Shown: in pieces, positions 1-5,820 of the stretch | How the letters are laid out: each line of letters begins with the position of its first letter | How positions within the stretch are numbered: position 1 is the first letter of the stretch | NCBI GenBank assembly: GCA_003231675.1 | Contig: QIJB01000047.1 | Coordinates: forward strand, 1 to 15,340 | DNA from: Candidatus Campbelliibacteriota bacterium | GTDB lineage: Bacteria; Patescibacteriota; Minisyncoccia; UBA9983 | Direction: 5' to 3' | DNA length: 15,340 nt | Notes under the pieces: generated by a model | The model's input: only the letters and a program-made list of their open reading frames with translations | Database searches by the model: none | What the model was told of the DNA's origin: nothing | Position numbers and translations under genes: made by a program

Positions 1-1
1 C

Positions 2-184
2 AGGAAGGAATATCGGGGAAAGAAAATCGGCGAGAAACTTTTCAGGGAGATGCTGAAATGGTTCAAGCGCGAGAAGGTCAAACACATTGAAACAAGCGTT
101 GACGCGCGGAACAAGCGCAGCGCCAAACTCTGGAAAAAATTCGGATTTAACGACTATCAATTAAGGTTGAGAATGGATTTGTAA
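2..184 (+). CDS. GNAT-family N-acetyltransferase, C-terminal fragment
   Basis: Partial gene: the frame is open from the window edge to TAA at 182-184 (60 residues visible). It shows the acetyl-CoA-binding loop and following helix of GNAT enzymes (RKEYRGKKIGEKL, the R-x-x-G-x-G/A type motif). The usual C-terminal signature follows, a strand then N-x-x-S-x-x-L-W-x-K-x-G-F, seen as ARNKRSAKLWKKFGF. GNAT proteins move an acetyl group from acetyl-CoA to an amine; the substrate cannot be read from this fragment. The last base of the stop codon is the first base of a palindrome (184-206), so the repeat abuts the gene end and could also act as a transcript-end hairpin. Family call is firm; specificity unknown. 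Confidence 0.85.
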   Translation, partial: RKEYRGKKIGEKLFREMLKWFKREKVKHIETSVDARNKRSAKLWKKFGFNDYQLRLRMDL

Positions 185-206
185 CTTGGCGGCTAAGCCA
201 CCAAGT
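184..206. repeat. Palindrome copy A of the ACTTGG/CCAAGT family
   Basis: The left arm ACTTGGCGGC faces GCCACCAAGT across the 3-nt loop TAA, with one mismatched pair (C190/A200). It has the same size and outer bases as the four copies in and around the downstream transposase gene. It lies directly on the stop codon of the acetyltransferase gene. Confidence 0.8.
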
Positions 207-240
207 GAGGGAAAACCGTCCAATTGCGTCGCGGTTGTGC

Positions 241-246
241 TACAAT
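241..246 (+). promoter_or_regulatory. -10 box for the flavoprotein gene
   Basis: TACAAT ends 7 nt before the ATG at 254, so transcription would start at about 253 and the mRNA would be essentially leaderless. No convincing -35 lies at the right distance and there is no Shine-Dalgarno sequence. This supports ATG 254 over the TTG at 224 or the ATG at 245, which overlaps the box. Confidence 0.5.
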
Positions 247-253
247 GCGGTTT

Positions 254-1558
254 ATGGGAAGAGATAAATCAAAATACGACCTTATTGTAATCGGCGCGGG
301 GCCGTCGGGGATGATGGCGGCGGGGCGCGCCGCCGATTTGGGAGCGCGGGTTCTTATCCTTGAGAAAAAGAAGCAGTACGGGAAGAAGCTTCTTTTGACC
401 GGGGGAGGGAGGTGCAATATCACCAACGCCGAATTTAATGTGCGGGCGTTTCTTGAACATTTTCCGGAATCAAAAAAATTCCTCTTTTCTCCTTTTTCAA
501 AATTTTCGGCAAAGGACACATTCGCTTTTTTTGAAAAGAAAGGGCTGCCACTCGTGGTGGAGGGGAGAAAGCGGGCGTTTCCCGAAACGCAAAGAGCCGA
601 GGATGTTCTCCAGGTGATGAGAAAATACATAAACAGAAACGGAATAGAAATTAAAACAGGCGTTCGCGCCACGTCGCTTGAGGCGAAGGACGGCAGGATA
701 GTGTCCGTGAAAACTTCCAAAGGCGACGAATACTTCGGGGACAATTTTGTCATCGCCACTGGAGGGCTCGCCGCCCCCGAGACCGGTTCCACGGGCGACG
801 GTTTTAACATACTGGAAAAGCTCGGACACACGATTGTTCCGCCGACTCCCAACATTGTTCCGCTCACGACGGACGAAAGGTGGGTCCACTCGCTTTCCGG
901 CGTGACGCTTTCCTTTATGACGATTCGCTTTATTCAAGACGGCAAGGCGAAAATAAAAAAGACCGGAAAAATTCTTTTCACGCACTTCGGCGTTTCCGGT
1001 CCGCTCATACTCAATTCCGCGCGAGAGGTCGTAAAACTGCTTGAAAAGGGCGTGGTAACGGCGTCAATTGATATGTTCCCCGACACGAACGAGGGCGAAT
1101 TGGCGCGCAGGACGCTTAACTTATTTGATAAAAACAAAAACAAGCTTGTGAGAAATGTCTTGCTGGAGATTTTGCCGGACGCTCTTTCTGAGACGATTCT
1201 CAAACTTCCCGACATCAATCTTTTTGACAGAGAGGTCAATTCCGTCACCAAAGAAGAGAGGAAAAAGCTCGTGAAAAAAATCAAAAACCTCACTTTTGAA
1301 ATCACCGGGACTCTCGGTTTTGACAAGGCGGTTATCACGGACGGGGGGGTGCCGCCTGAAGAAGTGAATTTTAAAAATATGACCTCTAAACTTTATCCGA
1401 ATCTGTATCTGTTGGGAGACATCCTGAATATCAACCGCCCATCCGGCGGCTTTTCGCTCCAACTCTGCTGGACCACCGGCTGGGTCGATGTGGGCGAGAA
1501 AACCGCCACCAACCACTTGGAAGCTAAGCTTCCAAGTGGTATAATGCAGACAATATGA
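254..1558 (+). CDS. NAD(P)/FAD-dependent oxidoreductase, YhiN/HI0933 (BaiN-like) family
   Basis: A 434-residue flavoprotein. The N-terminal Rossmann fold has GAGPSG at residues 14-19 with the ribose-binding acidic residue E37. The family signature GGGRCNITN is at 50-58. A second dinucleotide-fold element (VIATGGLAAPETGSTGDG) follows mid-protein. Near the C-terminus, from about residue 388, GDILNINRPSGGF is a variant of the family's FAD-contacting 'GE.ld..G..GGyN' segment. Known members are cytosolic FAD enzymes of poorly defined substrate. ATG 254 is chosen because a -10 box sits just upstream and the Rossmann strand begins a few residues later. The last 15 residues (420-434) lie past the conserved end and are encoded by a palindrome (1512-1540) plus the transposase promoter, so the tail looks acquired. 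The stop overlaps the transposase start as ATGA (1555-1558). Confidence 0.9.
   Translation: MGRDKSKYDLIVIGAGPSGMMAAGRAADLGARVLILEKKKQYGKKLLLTGGGRCNITNAEFNVRAFLEHFPESKKFLFSPFSKFSAKDTFAFFEKKGLPLVVEGRKRAFPETQRAEDVLQVMRKYINRNGIEIKTGVRATSLEAKDGRIVSVKTSKGDEYFGDNFVIATGGLAAPETGSTGDGFNILEKLGHTIVPPTPNIVPLTTDERWVHSLSGVTLSFMTIRFIQDGKAKIKKTGKILFTHFGVSGPLILNSAREVVKLLEKGVVTASIDMFPDTNEGELARRTLNLFDKNKNKLVRNVLLEILPDALSETILKLPDINLFDREVNSVTKEERKKLVKKIKNLTFEITGTLGFDKAVITDGGVPPEEVNFKNMTSKLYPNLYLLGDILNINRPSGGFSLQLCWTTGWVDVGEKTATNHLEAKLPSGIMQTI
1512..1540. repeat. Palindrome copy B (perfect 13-bp stem, loop TAA)
   Basis: The left arm ACCACTTGGAAGC (1512-1524), loop TAA and a perfectly complementary right arm lie inside the last codons of the flavoprotein gene, just before the transposase gene. 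The loop is TAA as in copy A, against TTA in copies C and E, so A and B are inverted relative to C and E. Confidence 0.9.
1517..1545 (+). promoter_or_regulatory. Palindrome-borne promoter of the transposase
   Basis: TTGGAA (1517-1522) in the left palindrome arm, a 17-nt spacer, then a perfect TATAAT (1540-1545). The TG of the right arm (1537-1538) sits one base before it, making an extended -10 (TGnTATAAT). The predicted start is about 1552, 3 nt before the transposase ATG. Confidence 0.6.
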
Positions 1559-2190
1559 GAAGAACGCAATTTGCCAACGGGGAACATTATCACATTTTCA
1601 ACCGTGGCGTGGACAAAAGAGAGATTTTTTCCGACAGTGAAGATGTTGTGAGGTTTTTGCGGAGTATGGATGAATTCAATTCTGTTGAGCCGATAGGAAG
1701 TATTTACGAAAACTCGTTTTCAGACTCCAAAAAACAACTTGGAAGCTTAGCTTCCAAGTTGAAATTGGTTGATTTTATTTGTTATTGCCTTAATCCAAAT
1801 CATTATCACTTTATTTTAAGACAGCGTGAGGAAAAGGGAATAGAAAAATTCATGCATCGCGTGGGAACGGGTTACACAAAATTTTTTAACAATAAATGCA
1901 AGCGCAGTGGCTCGTTGTTTCAGGGGACATTCAAGGCTGTTCACATTTCAACAAATGAACAACTTCTGCACACAAGTGTTTATGTTAATCTAAATGATAG
2001 AGTCCACAGACTTGGAGACTCAGTCTCCAAGTCGAGCTGGGGGGAGTATAAAAACAATCAGAAAGGGTTCTGTGAAAAAGATATTGTTTTGGGGCAGTTT
2101 AACAACGCGACGGAATACAAAAAATTCGCCGAGAGTTCCTTGGTTGATATTCTGGAAAGAAAAGATATGGAAAAGCTTTTATTGGACTAA
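1555..2190 (+). CDS. REP-associated tyrosine transposase (Y1_Tnp / RAYT, HUH family)
   Basis: A 211-residue single-domain HUH transposase related to IS200/IS605 TnpA. The HUH metal-binding motif is H83-Y84-H85 in NPNHYHFIL. The likely nucleophile is Y107 in GYTKFFN, followed by the family block RSGSLFQGTFKAVH (117-130). These enzymes nick and join single-stranded DNA next to palindromic REP hairpins. Here perfect palindromes of one design lie just before the gene (1512-1540), just after it (2195-2219), and twice within it (1735-1761 encoding residues 61-69; 2009-2033 encoding residues 152-160), where they read as LGS..SK / LGD..SK. Length and motifs look intact, so it may be active. The start overlaps the upstream stop (ATGA), and a promoter formed by palindrome B lies 9 nt upstream. 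Confidence 0.92.
   Translation: MRRTQFANGEHYHIFNRGVDKREIFSDSEDVVRFLRSMDEFNSVEPIGSIYENSFSDSKKQLGSLASKLKLVDFICYCLNPNHYHFILRQREEKGIEKFMHRVGTGYTKFFNNKCKRSGSLFQGTFKAVHISTNEQLLHTSVYVNLNDRVHRLGDSVSKSSWGEYKNNQKGFCEKDIVLGQFNNATEYKKFAESSLVDILERKDMEKLLLD
1735..1761. repeat. Palindrome copy C inside the transposase gene
   Basis: A perfect 12-bp stem with left arm CAACTTGGAAGC and loop TTA, in frame within the coding sequence (residues 61-69, QLGSLASKL). The inner stem matches copy B (AAGC/GCTT) with loop orientation reversed. Confidence 0.9.
2009..2033. repeat. Palindrome copy D inside the transposase gene
   Basis: A perfect 11-bp stem with left arm GACTTGGAGAC and loop TCA, encoding residues 152-160 (RLGDSVSKS). 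The inner bases AGAC/GTCT differ from the other copies on both sides, so the stem is kept by paired changes. Confidence 0.9.
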
Positions 2191-2194
2191 TTGC

Positions 2195-2219
2195 CACTTG
2201 GCGGCTTAGCCGCCAAGTG
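2195..2219. repeat. Palindrome copy E after the transposase gene
   Basis: A perfect 11-bp stem with left arm CACTTGGCGGC and loop TTA, 4 nt after the transposase stop. The 26 nt from its right arm to the next ATG (2213-2238) match the same stretch after copy B (1532-1557) at 22 positions. Confidence 0.9.
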
Positions 2220-2226
2220 ATAGAAT
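2198..2226 (+). promoter_or_regulatory. Palindrome-borne promoter of ung
   Basis: TTGGCG (2198-2203) in the left arm of palindrome E, a 17-nt spacer, and TAGAAT (2221-2226). The TG of the right arm (2218-2219) is one base upstream, as an extended -10. The geometry equals that of the transposase promoter. The predicted start is about 2233, 3 nt before ATG 2236. Confidence 0.55.
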
Positions 2227-2235
2227 GTAGGCAAT

Positions 2236-2909
2236 ATGGATGTGAAAATTGAGCCGGGGTGGGAAAAAGCGCTTGCGGAGGAATTTGAAAAACTTTCAAA
2301 GAGCTTGCCGATTTCGTGAAAAAGGGATACCGAAACGGAAAGGTTTATCCGCCGGCGAAACTTATTTTTAACGCTTTTAACCTCTGTCCCTTTGACAAGG
2401 TTCGCGTCGTGATTATCGGGCAGGATCCCTATCACGGGCGCGGGCAGGCGCACGGCTTGTGCTTTTCGGTGCCGGATGGGGTCCCGATGCCTCCTTCCTT
2501 GAAAAACATTTTCAAGGAAATCAACAGCGATCTCGGCTTGCCGATTCCGAAATCCGGAAATTTAGAGCATTGGGCGCGGCAGGGCGTTTTGCTTTTGAAC
2601 ACGACCCTGACCGTTCGGGAAGGAAGCCCGACATCGCATTGCGGGCGGGGTTGGGAGAGATTCACGGACGCCGTTATCAAAAAACTTTCAGACGAAAAAG
2701 AAGGGTTGGTGTTTCTGCTTTGGGGTCGCCACGCCAAGGAGAAAGGAAAGGTGATTGACCGAAGCAAACACCTCGTCCTTGAGGCGGCGCACCCGTCGCC
2801 TTTTTCCGCAACAGCCGGATTTTTCGACTGTAAACATTTCAGCAAAACCAACGACTATCTCGCCGCCCGCGGAGAAAAACTGATATGTTGGGTCTCGGAA
2901 AAACCGTAG
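2236..2909 (+). pseudogene. ung: Uracil-DNA glycosylase, family 1, with a -1 frameshift near the N-terminus
   Basis: Removes uracil from DNA to begin base-excision repair. The catalytic loop GQDPYHG holds the general-base Asp. Also present are GLCFSVPDG, PPSLKNIFKE, LLLNTTLTVREG, the LLWG strand and the HPSPFSA leucine-loop region. The natural start is ATG 2236: 19 codons (MDVKIEPGWEKALAEEFEK) read as a normal UDG N-terminus, then that frame ends at TGA. From about 2295 the next frame continues the family sequence (FKELADFVKKGY). One extra base near 2292 would restore a 224-residue protein, the family's usual length; a lost C in an EFEK-P-F context fits exactly. Otherwise only a shortened 197-residue product from GTG 2316 is possible, keeping the catalytic residues. 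It could be a real lesion or a sequencing or assembly error. It ends in TAG. Confidence 0.88.
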
Positions 2910-2929
2910 TTGAGTTAACGAAAGGGTAG

Positions 2930-2935
2930 TATACT
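2930..2935 (+). promoter_or_regulatory. -10 box for the dikinase-like gene
   Basis: TATACT ends 6 nt before ATG 2942, predicting a leaderless transcript. TTGAGT at 2910-2915 is a possible -35, but its 14-nt spacing is short. It lies between the ung stop and the gene, so this cassette carries its own promoter. Confidence 0.5.
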
Positions 2936-2941
2936 GAAAAA

Positions 2942-4987
2942 ATGATGTTCATAAAGCTATTTCAAGAGCTGTCAAAAAAAGATATTGCTTTTGCCGGAGG
3001 TAAAGGGGCTTCTTTGGGTGAAATGACACAGGTTAATCTTCCTGTTCCACCCAGGTTTGTTATACTCTCAAGCGCATTTGAGAGGTTTTCGGATGAAACA
3101 AACATAAATGTAGAGATAGATGCAAAATTGCATACCGTTGACAAAAACATAATACATACAGTGGAGGAAGCATCTCAAAAAATTCAAGCTATCATTTTGC
3201 AAACAAAAATTCCGCAAGATATTGCGGAAGAAATACAAAAAGAATTCAAAAATCTCGGCTCAAAATATGTCGCTGTGCGTTCAAGCGCGACAGTCGAAGA
3301 CGGCTTTACTGCCGCTTGGGCGGGTCAACTGGACAGTTTTTTGAATGTAACAAAAGAAAATCTTTTGGAAAATGTTCGTCAATGCTGGGCCTCTCTTTTT
3401 ACGCCTCAGGCGATATTTTACAGATTTGAAAAAAATTTTCACAAGCAAAAAATATCCGTTGCGGTGGTGGTTCAAAAAATGGTGGAAAGTGAAAAATCAG
3501 GTATCGTTTTTTCCGTACATCCGGTCACACAAGACAGGAATCAAATCATCATTGAAGCCGGTTACGGACTTGGTGAAGCAATAGTTTCCGGCTCAATAAC
3601 TCCGGACGCTTATGTGGTAGAAAAAGAGCCACGCAGAATTATTGACAAAAACATAAATACACAGGAGCGAATGCTTGCAAGAGCGAAAGACGGCGGTGAT
3701 GAATGGCAAAGTATATCAAAAGAAAAAAGAAAAAAATCCGTTCTTGATGATAAACAAATTATGGAACTTACCAATCTGGTCCTTAAAATTGAAACTCACT
3801 ACAAATTTCCGCAAGACATTGAATGGGCATTTGAAAAAGGGAAATTTTATATTGTACAAAGTAGACCGATTACAACATTGAGGGATGTTAATAATAAAAA
3901 TGACGATATTATAAAATTTATTAAAAATCACAAATTTTATAAACAATTAACTCATCCGTTCATGCCCGTAATATACTTTGAATCAATAATGAAAAGTTAC
4001 GACAATAATCCCTTGCAAGAAAAATTAAATATTAAAAAGCTTCCGAATGTTATTGAAGTATTAAGAAACAAATTTGAAGGTTGGGATGATCAAAATATAC
4101 AAAAAATAACCAACAGAAAAGAAATAAAACTGGTTATAGACCAAGGTCGCAAGACCATGAAACAATATAATGGGCTGATTAAAATTCTTTTACAACAAAA
4201 TTATTTAAAATTAAAAAATGATGAATTCGCTGAGGCTGTAAAACTGTTGGATGGAATTTGTACGGAAATATATCAGACATATATATATTTTATCCATGAA
4301 TTTTTTGAAACCGATGATAAGGATTTGGTCAAATTATTGCCGGAGGTTAGAATGGAGCTTTCGGGATTTGTTGATAAGATTTATGAATGTTGCGTTGCTT
4401 TTGTTGAAAATTTAGATAAAAGATTTAAAGATGTTTCAGAAACTGTTTTATGGCATTCTTCTTTTGAGGATCTGATATTTTTACTGAAAAATCCCGGTTC
4501 CATTAAAAATTTTAAGAAGAGAATGAGGGGCAAAAAGGAATCAATAGTTTTTGTTTATGACAACAATCAGTTGCACATCATTAAAAACCAAAAACAAATT
4601 GAACGAATCATAAGTATTTTGGAGGAACGAAAAGAAAAAATTAATGTAGTGAATAAAATAACCGGCAACATAGTTTTTAGAGGAAAATCGAAGGGTAGGG
4701 TTGTAAAACTTTTAGAAAAAGATTATCCAAATGCCAAAGGTATTTTAAGCGGAAAAAAAAATTATATTTTAGTTACCCCGATGACTCGCCCGAAAATTGT
4801 TCCATACATGAAAAAAGCAACGGCTTTTATAACGGACGAGGGAGGAATCACTTGTCACGCTGCGATTGTATCTCGTGAGCTTAAAAAACCTTGTATTGTT
4901 GGAACAAAAATCGCCACCCAAGTTTTGAAAGATGGAGACCTAGTAGAGGTGGATGCGGAAAAAGGGACTGTGAAAATTATATCATAA
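2942..4987 (+). CDS. PEP-synthase/rifampin-phosphotransferase-like dikinase, substrate unknown
   Basis: A 681-residue protein. Residues about 16-313 form the PPDK N-terminal ATP-grasp domain: FAGGKGASLGEM, VRSSATVED (112-120), CWASLFTPQAIFYR, then GIVFSVHP and the closing DIEWAFEKGKFYIVQSRPIT. Residues about 570-681 form the swivelling phosphohistidine domain with H639 in GGITCHAAIVSRE. The linking region of about 250 residues is Lys/Asn/Ile-rich and I do not recognise it. The C-terminal PEP/pyruvate TIM barrel of true PEP synthase is absent. The order ATP-grasp, middle, His domain is that of rifampin phosphotransferase, though shorter than that family. The inferred role is ATP-driven phosphoryl transfer to an unknown acceptor bound by the middle region. 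The gene is clearly AT-richer than ung and sits exactly between ung and a decayed ung 3' end, which suggests transfer. No Shine-Dalgarno sequence. Confidence 0.82.
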   Translation: MMFIKLFQELSKKDIAFAGGKGASLGEMTQVNLPVPPRFVILSSAFERFSDETNINVEIDAKLHTVDKNIIHTVEEASQKIQAIILQTKIPQDIAEEIQKEFKNLGSKYVAVRSSATVEDGFTAAWAGQLDSFLNVTKENLLENVRQCWASLFTPQAIFYRFEKNFHKQKISVAVVVQKMVESEKSGIVFSVHPVTQDRNQIIIEAGYGLGEAIVSGSITPDAYVVEKEPRRIIDKNINTQERMLARAKDGGDEWQSISKEKRKKSVLDDKQIMELTNLVLKIETHYKFPQDIEWAFEKGKFYIVQSRPITTLRDVNNKNDDIIKFIKNHKFYKQLTHPFMPVIYFESIMKSYDNNPLQEKLNIKKLPNVIEVLRNKFEGWDDQNIQKITNRKEIKLVIDQGRKTMKQYNGLIKILLQQNYLKLKNDEFAEAVKLLDGICTEIYQTYIYFIHEFFETDDKDLVKLLPEVRMELSGFVDKIYECCVAFVENLDKRFKDVSETVLWHSSFEDLIFLLKNPGSIKNFKKRMRGKKESIVFVYDNNQLHIIKNQKQIERIISILEERKEKINVVNKITGNIVFRGKSKGRVVKLLEKDYPNAKGILSGKKNYILVTPMTRPKIVPYMKKATAFITDEGGITCHAAIVSRELKKPCIVGTKIATQVLKDGDLVEVDAEKGTVKIIS

Positions 4988-5047
4988 ACGAATAATTATC
5001 TTGTTTCCCGTCGCGGGAAGCCGATATACTGGGTCGCGGAAGGATAA
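4988..5047 (+). pseudogene. Decayed copy 1 of the ung 3' end
   Basis: It begins directly after the stop of the dikinase-like gene. Read in frame to TAA 5045-5047 it gives TNNYLVSRRGKPIYWVAEG. This lines up residue for residue with the intact ung end, which begins TNDYLAARG and runs to ICWVSEKP (10 identical of 19, others mostly similar). At DNA level, GATAT..TGGGTC.CGGAA is shared with 2883-2900. It has no start and no catalytic part, so it is a leftover terminal segment. Confidence 0.72.
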
Positions 5048-5099
5048 TTTTAAGATTAACAAATTTAAAAGATACTACGCAGATATAAAATTATCCTTC
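5039..5099. repeat. 14-bp inverted repeat over the stop of ung remnant 1
   Basis: GAAGGATAATTTTA (5039-5052) pairs perfectly with TAAAATTATCCTTC (5086-5099) across 33 nt. It contains the remnant's last codons and stop. Possibly the old ung transcript-end hairpin, but there is no U-tract typical of an intrinsic terminator. Confidence 0.75.
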
Positions 5100-5282
5100 T
5101 AGGTTCAACATTTAAGCGTCTTGGATCGCGAAGTTATCCAAGAAATACCACTTCCTCCTAACCTTTGGCGGATACACCGCCACTTGTTTTGTGTTTGCCA
5201 TATGATTTAACTTGATAAATTAAGATGATTAACCTTTGTCACCCCAATTTACCATAAATGTCACCTCATAAGGTTAACGCGA

Positions 5283-5311
5283 TTGACAAAAACTAATTAT
5301 TTTTGTACAAT
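5283..5311 (+). promoter_or_regulatory. Consensus sigma70 promoter of the 111-aa gene
   Basis: A perfect TTGACA (5283-5288), 17-nt spacer, and TACAAT (5306-5311): the best promoter match in the window. The predicted start near 5318 gives a leader of about 60 nt with a hairpin (5344-5358) and a strong ribosome site. Confidence 0.8.
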
Positions 5312-5343
5312 TCAAACAGATATATAACTCTTTAAAAAATAAA

Positions 5344-5373
5344 CCTCGCCGAGCGAGGTAAAAAAGGAGGTGA
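5344..5373 (+). promoter_or_regulatory. Leader hairpin followed by a strong Shine-Dalgarno
   Basis: The stem CCTCGC/GCGAGG with loop CGA (5344-5358) is followed by an A-run and AGGAGGTGA (5365-5373). GGAGG ends 8 nt before ATG 5379. Hairpin plus perfect ribosome site contrasts with the leaderless neighbours and recurs before the 27-aa gene at 9438. Confidence 0.75.
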
Positions 5374-5378
5374 TTTAG

Positions 5379-5714
5379 ATGACCGGTTTTATTTTGATTT
5401 TATTTTTGGCTTTTATCTCCACTATTCCGACCTCTATTTTTTTTGTCACTGACAAAAAAATGGCGAAAAAAATAAGCCGACTCCTCGAGGGGATGAGGCT
5501 TAAAAATGGAGCCGTGATTGTTTCGGTGATGCCGTATTATTGGCATCATGATGTGTTGTGGACACCACAACACATACCGGTAGTGGTAGACGTCTATCGT
5601 GGTGGACATCTATTAAAAAAGAGACTTGAGGAGGTAGTAAAACTCCTCAAAAAAATAGATGATAAAGAAAAAACAATAGCCATATGTCATGCATATGGCT
5701 ATGAGTTGAAGTAA
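5379..5714 (+). CDS. Small membrane-anchored protein of unknown function (hairpin-tiled gene)
   Basis: 111 residues. I do not recognise a family. Residues about 3-23 form one hydrophobic segment (GFILILFLAFISTIPTSIFF). A basic stretch (DKKMAKKISRLL) follows, then a short mixed domain with PYYWHHDVLW and a Lys-rich helix (LLKKRLEEVVKLLKKI). Likely a one-pass membrane protein. The start is set by the strong ribosome site. It is a complete transcription unit: consensus promoter, leader hairpin, gene, terminator. The coding region is crowded with inverted repeats (5473-5502, 5527-5548, 5551-5575, 5626-5650, 5676-5702), far more than in neighbours of similar size. It lies between two decayed ung ends. 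A structured RNA that only happens to be open is an alternative, but the ribosome site and membrane segment favour coding. Confidence 0.7.
   Translation: MTGFILILFLAFISTIPTSIFFVTDKKMAKKISRLLEGMRLKNGAVIVSVMPYYWHHDVLWTPQHIPVVVDVYRGGHLLKKRLEEVVKLLKKIDDKEKTIAICHAYGYELK
5527..5702. repeat. Row of perfect inverted repeats inside the 111-aa gene
   Basis: TGATGCC/GGCATCA (5527-5548, 7 bp). ATGTGTTGTGG with its exact complement, loop ACA (5551-5575, 11 bp). TTGAGGAG/CTCCTCAA (5626-5650, 8 bp, 9-nt loop). ATAGCCATATG with its exact complement, loop TCATG (5676-5702, 11 bp). An imperfect hairpin TAAGCC/GGCTTA lies just upstream (5473-5502). TAGACGTCTA near 5587 is a further 10-nt palindrome. Confidence 0.85.
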
Positions 5715-5720
5715 AGTTAG

Positions 5721-5759
5721 AGGGCGGAGTATTTACGTAAGTAAACCCCGCCCTTTTTT
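5721..5759 (+). terminator. Intrinsic terminator of the 111-aa gene
   Basis: AGGGCGG/CCGCCCT outer stem, TTTAC/GTAAA inner stem with loop GTAA, then a run of T. It ends just before the second ung remnant. Confidence 0.88.
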
Positions 5760-5766
5760 GTATTTT

Positions 5767-5820
5767 ACCTTAGATATTTCCCGCGGTAAGAAGCCGATAT
5801 GCTGGGCGCTTGAAAATTAA
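5767..5820 (+). pseudogene. Decayed copy 2 of the ung 3' end
   Basis: Read in frame to TAA 5818-5820 it ends SRGKKPICWALEN, matching the intact ung end ARGEKLICWVSEK (R-G, K, I-C-W and E kept). At DNA level, AAGCCGATATRCTGGG (5791-5806) is nearly identical to remnant 1 (5018-5033). It follows directly after the terminator of the 111-aa gene. Similarity upstream of the RG pair is weak. Confidence 0.65.

Larger units (their letters stand above)
4988..5282. other. Long non-coding spacer between cassettes
   Basis: The stretch 4988-5378 has no gene. It holds the ung-end remnant, a 14-bp hairpin (5039-5099), a second hairpin (8-bp arms TCTTGGAT 5119-5126 and ATCCAAGA 5136-5143), a small inverted repeat TGGCGG/CCGCCA (5166-5182), and then an AT-rich stretch leading to the promoter at 5283. 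Between these I see no further signal. A structured RNA is possible but unsupported. Confidence 0.5.

Noticed and set aside
5161..5185. Sixth member of the ACTTGG palindrome family (TGGCGG/CCGCCA)
   Set aside because: Only 6 bp with a 5-nt loop, and the outer ACTTGG/CCAAGT bases are not in place; at best a degenerate copy.
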